Source: Farysia itapuensis
Lineage: Eukaryota; Basidiomycota; Ustilaginomycetes; Ustilaginales; Ustilaginaceae
DNA: 64,000 bases
Assembly (NCBI GenBank): GCA_023212645.1
Contig: JALBYC010000006.1
Location: 372,001 to 436,000 of the forward strand
Direction of reading: 5' to 3'
Shown here: positions 9,347-17,600 of the stretch, piece by piece
How the letters are laid out: each line of letters starts with the position of its first letter
Numbering within the stretch: position 1 is the first letter of the stretch
The notes under the pieces: model-generated
What the model was told of the DNA's origin: nothing
The model's input: the letters and a program-made list of their open reading frames with translations, nothing else
The model's database searches: none
Position numbers and translations under genes: made by a program

Positions 9347-10102
9347 CTATACTCGTGCCGTTTCCCAGAATGCGATCTCCAAGTGCAAGGTTTGCGTCCA
9401 AATGCGGTCGGCGCCTGTGTAGCCGGTACCGATCTCGTTAACGAGAGCGCCGAGTTGATCGACAAACTGCTCGAACTCGGGACAGGTCCAGTTGTCAATG
9501 AGCACATCCAGTGCTCTTTGCATACCCGGCTTGGGCTGTGACGTCGGGCGAGTGAGGCGGTGAGAAGCTGCGAAACGCCAAGCCTGAAGGTAGATGATCT
9601 CCATCGCCCATAACAGAACAAGTGCGTCATTAAACGAGCTTGCGGGCTGCGACACTTTGCGAATATGATTAATGTACTGTCGAGTCGCAGGATGTAGGAG
9701 ACTTGTACTGCTGACACTTGTTTGTGGTTGATCAGCACCAGCTAAAGCCGACGACGGTGCCACGTCCAGGCGAAGACCGTTCTCAGCCGCCGTATCTTCG
9801 AAAAACTTCAGCTCGCGCTCGATATTGGTTAGAGCAGCGGTGAGGATGTGCAACTTGGTGCTGAAACCTGTCGAGCTGGAATGCGAAGGACCTTGCTCGG
9901 TTGGAGAGAGCTTCTGCAGGAGAGCACCCATGAGCTGGACGTATCCGCAGGTGATGTACAGTCGATCCTGCGTCAGCCACGCCTCGAGCTGGGCTTGCTG
10001 GAGCTTACCTGCTCCTGCATTGCGTAGAAAAGCGTGCGAAGTCGCTTGTTGTAACAAGTCTGGCTCTTGCGCCAACAGACGCTCCGTCAAACGTTCCGAC
10101 AT
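9347..10102 (-). CDS. TenA/THI-4 family protein (thiaminase-II-like fold), stand-alone, 251 residues
   Basis: I chose the ATG at 10102 (MSERLTERLL); the frame is open further upstream but without an ATG. The N-terminus (HAFLRNAGAGKL ... WLTQDRLYITCGYVQ) matches fungal TenA-like proteins of the heme-oxygenase-like fold; the middle has YINHI and the helix LVLLWAMEIIYLQAW; the end has FEQFVDQLGALVNEIG. Family knowledge: TenA enzymes salvage thiamine by hydrolysing aminopyrimidine breakdown products or, in some groups, deformylating them. The catalytic cysteine of classic TenA (in an LPC-x-W-x-Y context) is absent here: the aligned helix reads LLWAMEIIY. That points to the cysteine-less TenA_E type. 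Length is typical (about 220-250). It lies downstream of, and in the same orientation as, the opsin gene. Confidence 0.8.
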   Translation of the reverse strand: MSERLTERLLAQEPDLLQQATSHAFLRNAGAGKLQQAQLEAWLTQDRLYITCGYVQLMGALLQKLSPTEQGPSHSSSTGFSTKLHILTAALTNIERELKFFEDTAAENGLRLDVAPSSALAGADQPQTSVSSTSLLHPATRQYINHIRKVSQPASSFNDALVLLWAMEIIYLQAWRFAASHRLTRPTSQPKPGMQRALDVLIDNWTCPEFEQFVDQLGALVNEIGTGYTGADRIWTQTLHLEIAFWETARV

Positions 10103-10388
10103 GTCTGTTTTTGTGCTCAATTCTGTGGTACAACCGTCCAAGCCTTGTTGGACATCTGACAAAACAAAAAAAACCCGTTCCGCCGAAATAATACCCGAAT
10201 CCAAAGCTGCGCACAACTCAGAGTCAGCGCAAGCTTGTCAACCATGTACGGGTAGATAAGGTATGTGTAATTCGCGGGAGGTTATCAAGCGCGGAAAAGC
10301 TAGATGGATATAAGCGTGATGAGAGGAGAGATTAATAGGATGAGAGCAGGCTGTTACCAGAGAACGGCAATTATAGGCGGAGGTATGT

Positions 10389-11324
10389 TTACTGGGTGGC
10401 GTGGTGGGTCTCGTTGTTGGCAGGAGTGGCGTGGCTGACAGCGTTAGCCTCGGCAGCCTTGATGTTGCCAGTCTCGCCGTTGGAGCCGACACCTTCGTAG
10501 TCAGAGAACTTGCCCGATTTGAGGTGGAGGGACGAGTAGTTGCAGCCGCGCAGGGAGAACAGGTGGAAGAGGGCAAAGCAAGGCTTGGCCAACAGGTCGA
10601 GAACACCGTAGAAGACCATCTCGCCGTCAGGGCTGATAACGTTGCCGCCGTCAGCGAGACCAAAGCAGATGGGGTAGAGGAACCAGAGGAAGGTAAGCAC
10701 GCCGGTCGACATCATGTATGCCTTCTTGAACTCGGGGCCAAGGTGAGAGGCCGACTTGAGTCCGGGGACGTAAAGGACGTAGAACACGTAGAGCATGGCA
10801 ACACAGCCCATGGTGAAGAAGCCCCACTTGTAGCTCGACTCGACCAGAGCGCCAATAAGACCAGTGATGATCATGACAATGTCGAAGAAGAGGGTAATGA
10901 AAATAGTGGAGAGAGGCAGACCCGAGACTAGGAGGAGCTCGAGAAGCAGAAGAGGAGTGGTGATGGTCCAGTCGATGTATCGGGCATACCAGATGGATCG
11001 AGTGGGGCGGGCACCACCGGCAGCGTTGGCGGCGTAGTTGAGGAATTCGACACGGATGGGAACGGCACCAAGGTCGGAAGCCATGGAGAAGTAGGCCACC
11101 GAGGCGGTTGCCAGAATAGCGGCCGAGAGGTAGTGGAAAGCACGCTCACCACGGCTCATCTTGAGCGACCAGATCATAGTTCCCAGGCCGGTGGCCGCCA
11201 TGACGGAGAAGACGGCCCACAAGAAGTCGGAGCCGGCAGTAGTGATGTCGATATCGGCGACGGGCTGGTTGACGCTCAAAGCATCGTTGCCCGCTCGCTT
11301 GAAGATCTCTGAAACAGCCTGCAT
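10389..11324 (-). CDS. Microbial (type I) rhodopsin, predicted light-driven proton pump
   Basis: This 311-residue intronless ORF has seven hydrophobic helices. Key retinal-pocket residues are readable: helix C holds RYIDWTITTPLLLLEL, where Asp118 corresponds to bacteriorhodopsin Asp85 (proton acceptor), Arg115 to Arg82, and Glu129 takes the place of the Asp96 proton donor. Helix G has VLDLLAK, with Asp243 (counter-ion, Asp212-like) and Lys247 (Schiff-base lysine). Acceptor and carboxylate donor are both present, so an outward proton pump is expected rather than a sensory ORP-type opsin lacking the lysine. Smut fungi are known to carry several green-light proton-pumping opsins. The C-terminal ~50 residues are hydrophilic and His/Asn/Thr-rich, presumably cytoplasmic. 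It would act in the plasma membrane or another endomembrane. Confidence 0.93.
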   Translation of the reverse strand: MQAVSEIFKRAGNDALSVNQPVADIDITTAGSDFLWAVFSVMAATGLGTMIWSLKMSRGERAFHYLSAAILATASVAYFSMASDLGAVPIRVEFLNYAANAAGGARPTRSIWYARYIDWTITTPLLLLELLLVSGLPLSTIFITLFFDIVMIITGLIGALVESSYKWGFFTMGCVAMLYVFYVLYVPGLKSASHLGPEFKKAYMMSTGVLTFLWFLYPICFGLADGGNVISPDGEMVFYGVLDLLAKPCFALFHLFSLRGCNYSSLHLKSGKFSDYEGVGSNGETGNIKAAEANAVSHATPANNETHHATQ

Positions 11325-12166
11325 TTTTGCAAGGGTAGTGGGGTGACGAGGAGTGTAGGGTAGAGCGAAGAACAGGGATACGAGTAGGATGGAATGCGTT
11401 CACACTTGGCGACAGAAGCGTGCTCTTATATTGCTCCTGAAAAGACCCACTGCTGGCGATGACCGTACCACGGATCCTGGAGGCCATCTGACTGCGATTG
11501 CATCACTCTGGTCAGCTTATCGCACAAGCACGGCGAGAAACAATCGAAATAAACTTGTGTCGCGACAGCGTCATGAGACTATCACCGATTGGCCAACTGA
11601 GCTAGAGGGGTCCACAATATTACTCAATTGGCAGAGAAACAAAACATCCAATTTTTCTTACGTCATGCATGACTAGCCTCCCGCCGGTAAAGCCCAGACT
11701 GCCGCCTTAGATTATCGTCTGTGTCAGCATGATGGAGCCCAAAGCGATCAGCAGCTGTTCATCGCGATCGAATTGGAGCCACGCGCTCAAACTCACATCC
11801 AGCCTAGTGCCGCTGTGGACAGCAAACGATGACACAACGCAAAACTCTCACCTGAGACACGACTGCTCCCACAATCTTATTGGTTCTCCTCGAGAACAAT
11901 TTCTAAAAAGTCTGATCTTCTTCCGGCTGCTGTAATGGCTATCGTCGGCCGACTCAGCCGTACGTCGGGCAGTATGGTGTTTTGCCATGCCCGCCGGAAC
12001 GGACAACGCAAGGAAGCTCACGTCATCATTATTCTTTTTTCAAGATCCGACCTTGGACCCTTTTCCAGTCTCGCTTACGGTGCTTTCCCGCTCCTATCCC
12101 CGATCCGCCCGCATCGGCAGCATGCAAAGTGACAAATTGACAGGTGGTAATAGAGTTTGGTAGAAT
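11325..12166. promoter_or_regulatory. Opsin promoter and 3' region of the PFK-2/FBPase-2 gene
   Basis: No coding ORF is supported in these 842 bases. The part next to the opsin start (11325-11400) should carry its leader. CCAAT-type words occur on the minus strand around 11585-11595 (GATTGGCC on plus) and 11878-11884. Nothing else is recognised. Confidence 0.4.
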
Positions 12167-14458
12167 CTAGACCGTTTTGGTCTGTGAGGGAGGCGGAGAA
12201 GTCGCAGCGGCTTCTAGAGGGTCCAGCGGGGGAGATGGTGGCTGTGTGTCGTCCTGAATGTCAGGGCGTAGTGGCTTGGGACGGTGAGTGTCTACTGCTT
12301 CAATGGGCAGCTGGAAGCGCTTTTCATCACATCCGTATGCTTTGGGCGTCAGCTGGATGACAGTGTGCAGGGGAATCTTGATGTAGGGTAGATCTTCTTG
12401 CGACAAGGCATGGAAATAGGCATACAGACTTCGGATAATGGCCTGGTGTCCAATAATGAGGATATTCTCCTGTCGTTCCAGCTCCATAATGATGGGCTCC
12501 AGACGGACTACGACATCGCGATAGGACTCTCCACCCCGATATCTGTAGTTGAACTTGTCATCATCACGATTTGCATAGTCCTCTGGGAAGTACTTTTCGA
12601 TTTCTTCGTACGTCATGGCGTCGCACACTCCAGCGTCCAATTCGTCCAGACTCTTCCAGGCAAGTTTGGGATAGGGCAAGTAGCTGGCCGTCTGCCCGGT
12701 CCGTCTCAGCGTGCTGTGCCACACGGTGAGGGGAGCGTCACCGATATGGTCCTTGATCAGCTGCGGTAAGGCCTTGGCATACATCCAACCGCGTTCTGAC
12801 AGATTGGAATCACCGCCAATCTTACCCTCGACATTGTATTGCGACTCGCCGTGTCGCGAAAAGAAGATGTTGCGCGGAGTGAGATGCAGATTCATGAGAT
12901 AAAAGGCAATTCTGGATTCCAGATAGCCTTGAATGTGATTGATGGTGACGCTTTTGCCCACATCCGTGACTTTGACATAGCTGTAGTGTGCTTCGCTGCC
13001 GTCGTGGTTGACAGCTTCGTAAGTCTCCTCGTAGTGGCGAATTCGCTCCAAGAAATCACGTTTGGCTGCCTCCGGTGTCATGCCGGCGTAGTCGGGATCA
13101 CCGCTGCTGACCTTTACGGCAATGTTGGCCTCGATGACCTTGGGATCAGTGCAAATTGATTCGAGGAACACAAGCTTGAGGTCTGGCTCCTTGGCAATAC
13201 GATCTGCAATCTCTTTTCTGCGCGCCTTGGTACTGTTGGTAGCGTCGTGTATACCCACATTTCCACCGCGTTTTAGCCAGCCGATGAGTTGCTCGAGACA
13301 CTCTTCCGCCATCTGGGAACGAAGCTTGTAAGCAGACGGGTTTGTAGGGTCGAAGAAGGAGGAAGTATGATCCTCTTTGACACCTAAGGAGTTGTACTTG
13401 GCTCGAGCGAGCGCACGTCGAAGTTGACCGACATTGAACACCTTGACATCGTATTCGAGCCATCGTAAGTATTTGAGCACTCGATTGGCAACGTAGCTCT
13501 TGCCTCGTGCCGGCAGTCCCACCATGCATACTACGATTTTCGCACCCGAATAGTCGGGTCGAGCGCCTGCAGCACCGAGGTTGGGGGTCGCAACACCTGC
13601 ACGCATACCATGTCCTAGTCCAAGAGCTGCACCCAGTCCGCTCTGCGAGACTGCGCGCCCACCTTCGCCCACTTCGGGAGCATCCTTGAGGATTCTCCCG
13701 CGACTTTCGGAGAGCTCGGGTGAGACAACCGTCTCTCGCTGTTGCTGACTCGCGTGGTAAGAGTTGGATAGGGACGCACCCATTGGCAAGACTTCATCCT
13801 GGCTCTCTTGGCCATACGGGGTGCCTGGCACACTACCAGACTTGCTCCCGGCTCGACTTCCAGACTTTGTGCTGACCGTCCCGGTCTTTGCAAGCTGTGG
13901 ACCGGCAGCCGCAGCCAAGCTACTGGATACGAGCTCGGGATGATCTCGCAATAAGGCTTGCAAACCATCAGAGGAATACGCAAGATTGGAAGAAGCTACC
14001 GCAACGTCGAAAGCTTCCCGTTGGGATGCTTGTGGAAACGGAGCGGGACGAGACTGACCGTGAGAAGACTGCGAATAGTGTCGGGGCGAGGGAGCCGCTC
14101 CGCTGTTCGCACCACCAGATGCCTTGCGTTGCTGTGAGCGTACCGACGTAGATCGAGACAGACTAGGATCCAGACCTACAGCAATTTTCCCACCGTGGCG
14201 ACTGGCCTGGACTGCAGATTCCCTTAGAGCTGCTTCGCGCTGTGAGAGCCTATGAGCTACTTGCTGTGCCTGAATGTCGCTGTAGCGACTTGCCGTGCCC
14301 GGTCCCACCCCAGGTCCACCGCTCAAATGACGATGGTGAAAGAAGGAATGCGGCTGGTTCGGGCTTGAGCTTCCGCTATCGAGAGCGGATTGTTCGACCG
14401 CTTCAGAGTCTTGTGCGGCTGTGACTGCACCGTCAGTCGTCTGCTGTTTGCCAGACAT
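12167..14458 (-). CDS. Bifunctional 6-phosphofructo-2-kinase / fructose-2,6-bisphosphatase
   Basis: I start at the ATG at 14458 (MSGKQQTTDG), giving 763 residues; a longer frame exists upstream but its first 42 residues look non-coding. Residues 1-~305 are a low-complexity Ser/Gln/Gly-rich extension. The kinase domain follows, with the P-loop GLPARGKSY at ~314-322 and the expected downstream text (FNVGQLRR, HDATNSTKARR). The phosphatase (histidine phosphatase fold) begins near 530 with SRHGESQYN, includes LDELDAGVCDAMTYEEI and ends with IIGHQAIIR, so the phosphohistidine, the acid glutamate and the second histidine are all present. It should make and break fructose-2,6-bisphosphate, the allosteric regulator of glycolysis versus gluconeogenesis, in the cytosol. 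Unlike yeast Pfk26, whose phosphatase site is dead, both sites look active. It is divergent from the Pol I gene. Confidence 0.93.
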   Translation of the reverse strand: MSGKQQTTDGAVTAAQDSEAVEQSALDSGSSSPNQPHSFFHHRHLSGGPGVGPGTASRYSDIQAQQVAHRLSQREAALRESAVQASRHGGKIAVGLDPSLSRSTSVRSQQRKASGGANSGAAPSPRHYSQSSHGQSRPAPFPQASQREAFDVAVASSNLAYSSDGLQALLRDHPELVSSSLAAAAGPQLAKTGTVSTKSGSRAGSKSGSVPGTPYGQESQDEVLPMGASLSNSYHASQQQRETVVSPELSESRGRILKDAPEVGEGGRAVSQSGLGAALGLGHGMRAGVATPNLGAAGARPDYSGAKIVVCMVGLPARGKSYVANRVLKYLRWLEYDVKVFNVGQLRRALARAKYNSLGVKEDHTSSFFDPTNPSAYKLRSQMAEECLEQLIGWLKRGGNVGIHDATNSTKARRKEIADRIAKEPDLKLVFLESICTDPKVIEANIAVKVSSGDPDYAGMTPEAAKRDFLERIRHYEETYEAVNHDGSEAHYSYVKVTDVGKSVTINHIQGYLESRIAFYLMNLHLTPRNIFFSRHGESQYNVEGKIGGDSNLSERGWMYAKALPQLIKDHIGDAPLTVWHSTLRRTGQTASYLPYPKLAWKSLDELDAGVCDAMTYEEIEKYFPEDYANRDDDKFNYRYRGGESYRDVVVRLEPIIMELERQENILIIGHQAIIRSLYAYFHALSQEDLPYIKIPLHTVIQLTPKAYGCDEKRFQLPIEAVDTHRPKPLRPDIQDDTQPPSPPLDPLEAAATSPPPSQTKTV

Positions 14459-14695
14459 GCTGTTACTCGTGACGTGTGACTGGGTGCTATCGTAGAGGTA
14501 TCGGCAATTCCCGGTGAAACACCTTGGAAAGTGGATCGTGCGGGACACGGAGCAGGCATTGTCAGCCTTACGTAATACCCGCAAACAATTTTTTTGGTTT
14601 TGGGAAGAAGCGAAATCACTCCAACTTTTGTTGCCCCTTCCTTGTCCTTTGCTAGCAAGCGCAATCCCCCTTTCCGGAAGAAGTGTGGGTCAGCG
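14459..14695. promoter_or_regulatory. Divergent promoter between PFK-2/FBPase-2 and RPA190
   Basis: The 237-base gap separates two opposite start codons and must hold both promoters. A T-rich tract (14589-14600) with flanking GGTTTTGG-like words is the only notable composition. Confidence 0.4.
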
Positions 14696-17600
14696 ATGGA
14701 CATCAAGAAGCCCATCACGTCCACAATCGCCTCGGCGTCCTTTGCCTTTCTCACGGCGGAGGACATTCGACGAATTTCGGTCAAGCAGGTAGTCAATCCT
14801 ATTCTGCTCGACACCACCAACCACCCTAATGCTGGAGGCCTCTACGACCCAGCCTACGGGCCGATGCGTCCCCATGACATCTGCGCTACCTGCAGACTCA
14901 ATTCCTATCAATGTCCAGGTCATTTTGGACATCTCGAACTGCCATCACCCGTTTTTCACCCTCTCTTCATGGGACCAATGTTCAACCTGCTGCGAGGCAC
15001 ATGTCTGTATTGTCACAGGTTCAGAGCTTCACTCGTAGTTATCACGAAACTCATGGGGCGATTAAGACTACTCGAGTATGGGCTTGTCGATGCTGCCGAA
15101 GAGATCAGGTCCGCAGAACCTCGAGCACACGATCCCAAGAGTGTCCTAGGGCGCAGTGATGCGGATATCGAGCAAGAGGACGATGAAGAGGAAGGAGCTG
15201 AAAAGAGCAGCCAAACAAATCGTACTCCGCGAAACGATCCTCGTGAGACCGCCGCCGAGTTCGCAACGAGGATCAACGCAGAGGTCAAGCAATTGATCAA
15301 AGAAGCAAAAGCTAGCGGCAAGGTTGCAGATAGTCACGAGCCTGGAAGTATTGTTTACACGGTGCGCAAGCAATGCGTCGCCGAATTTATGACCGAGATC
15401 AACAAACGCAGGTGTGGACAGTGCACCGGCATCAGCTCGAGTCTTCGTCGAGATGGTTTCCTCAAGGTCATGGAACGTCCCCCCACTTCCAAAGAGAAGG
15501 CTGCGAACGAGCACAAAGGCTTTCGACGTATCTCGCCCATCAAGCAACTCGCACAGATTCAACGCCGATCAGCAGCCAAGCCGAACGGAGCTGTCACCGA
15601 AGTCGATGAGCAGCTCTCAACAGCGGCTGATGTGACCGAAAGTCAAGACGCGAAGGAAACCGACAATGAATATCGCGTCGTCCCAGCTGAGGAATGCCGT
15701 GCCCACCTTCGGCTTCTATTCCACAACGAAGGTCCTATTTGCTCACTTCTATTTGGCCGTCATGGACCATTTCGACTTGGCAACTCAGAGGGCAAGGTCA
15801 AGCCGAAAACACCCCAAGCCTTTTGGTGCACCCCAGACGGCGCCAGCGCTGACCACTTTTTCGTCGAAGTAATTGCTGTGCCGCCTACACGCTTTCGCCC
15901 AGCCAGCGTCATGGGTGACATGACTTTCGAGAACTCGCAAAACGAGCTGCTCACCAATGTCCTCAAGACCACCTTTGCCGTTCGCGGCTTCAGCGAGGAT
16001 CTGAAACGCTTGTCCTCGAAGCGCGAATTTCCAGAACTTGGACCAGACGCTACAGACCAAGAGTACCGTTCTGCACAACAACAACTGCTTCAAACAAAAC
16101 GTGATACACAAGAGAAGATGCTCAACTCTATGATGCAGCTCCAGGTGGATGTCAACTCCTTTATCGACGCCGACAAGAACCCCATGCCCTTGCGTCAGGG
16201 TCAACTTCCACCTCCAGGTGTCAAGCAAGGTCTGGAAAAGAAGGAAGGTCTCTTCCGAAAGCATATGATGGGCAAGCGTGTCAACTTCGCAGCGCGATCC
16301 GTCATTTCACCTGACGTCAACATCGAGACCAATGAAATCGGTGTCCCGCCAGTCTTCGCCAGAAAACTCACGTATCCCGAGCCTGTCACCGTTCACAATG
16401 TTCAGTTGATGCGACAGCTGGTGATCAACGGCCCTTTCAAGTATCCAGGTGCCGTTGCCGTTCGCGCCGAAGATGGCACCGAAACTCTGCTCGAGAAGCT
16501 CAGCGTCGAAGAGCGCACTGCTCTTGCAAATCAGCTCCTCACTCCACAAGAAAGCACATCAAGACAGGCGCGTGGCACTTTCGCTGGCCTTGGCAGCTCG
16601 ACTAGAACACCGATAGCCAACAAGCAGGTTCTTCGACATTTGCGCGACGGCGATATCCTGCTCCTCAATCGACAGCCTACGCTTCACCGACCTTCGATGA
16701 TGGCCCACAAAGCTCGTGTCTTGGTCGGTGAAAAGACAATCCGCATGCACTACGCAAACTGCAATTCCTACAACGCCGATTTCGATGGAGACGAGATGAA
16801 CATGCACTTTCCCCAATCGCAAGCAGCTCGTGCAGAATGTTACTATGTCGCCAATACGGACAACCAGTACTTAACACCAACGAGTGGTAACCCGCTTCGA
16901 GGTCTTATTCAAGATCATGTTGTCGCTGGTGTCTGGATGACGTCTAAGAACACTCTTTACACGCGGGCAGAATACCAACAGATGCTGTATGGCGCTCTGC
17001 GTCCCGAGGGAAGGTATACCGGTGACGGCCACGTCCACACGATACCGCCTGCCATCTTCAAACCAGAGCCACTCTGGACTGGCAAACAGGTCATTTCCAC
17101 CGTTTTGTTGAACCTCAAGCCAGCCAAAGCTGCTGGCCTCAATCTCGTGTCTAAGGCTAAGGTTGCAGGTCGCATGTGGGGCGCTGACCATGCCAGCGAA
17201 GAAAAGGTCATTATCGAAGATGGCGAGCTGCTCACCGGCGTCTTGGACAAAGCAGCATTTGGCGCCTCCGCATTCGGTTTGGTGCATGCCGTGTTCGAAG
17301 TCTACGGCTCTGAGACTGCTGGCAAGTTGCTCAGTATCCTCTCCCGTCTCTTTACCAAATTCTTGCAAACCAACGCCTTCTCGTGTCGAATGGACGATTT
17401 GCTGCTCAGCGAGGCGGGTGACAAGAGCCGACGCTCCATGCTTCAAGAAGCGCAGGCACGTGGCAAAGATGTGGCCATGAAGACGGTCGGACTTGAAGGC
17501 GAGGACACCAAGAACTCGGACACGGACCGCAACTTGCGCATTCGTCTTGAAGAAGTGCTACGAGATGAGTACAAGCTGGCAGCACTCGACAGCGACATGA

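Noticed and set aside
10103..10216. Longer N-terminus for the TenA protein
   Set aside because: The upstream frame has no ATG and does not match the family; the ATG at 10102 begins where fungal TenA proteins begin.
10401..10931. 176-aa acidic ORF antisense to the opsin
   Set aside because: It mirrors the codon pattern of the opsin C-terminal half and has no recognisable motif; explained as a shadow frame.
9347..11324. TenA and opsin as a light-thiamine functional pair
   Set aside because: They are adjacent and co-oriented but 286 bases apart, with no shared chemistry; fungal neighbours are usually unrelated, so I do not claim a link.
14459..14584. 42-residue extension of the PFK-2/FBPase-2
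   Set aside because: It runs into the shared promoter, looks unlike coding sequence and precedes a good ATG at 14458.
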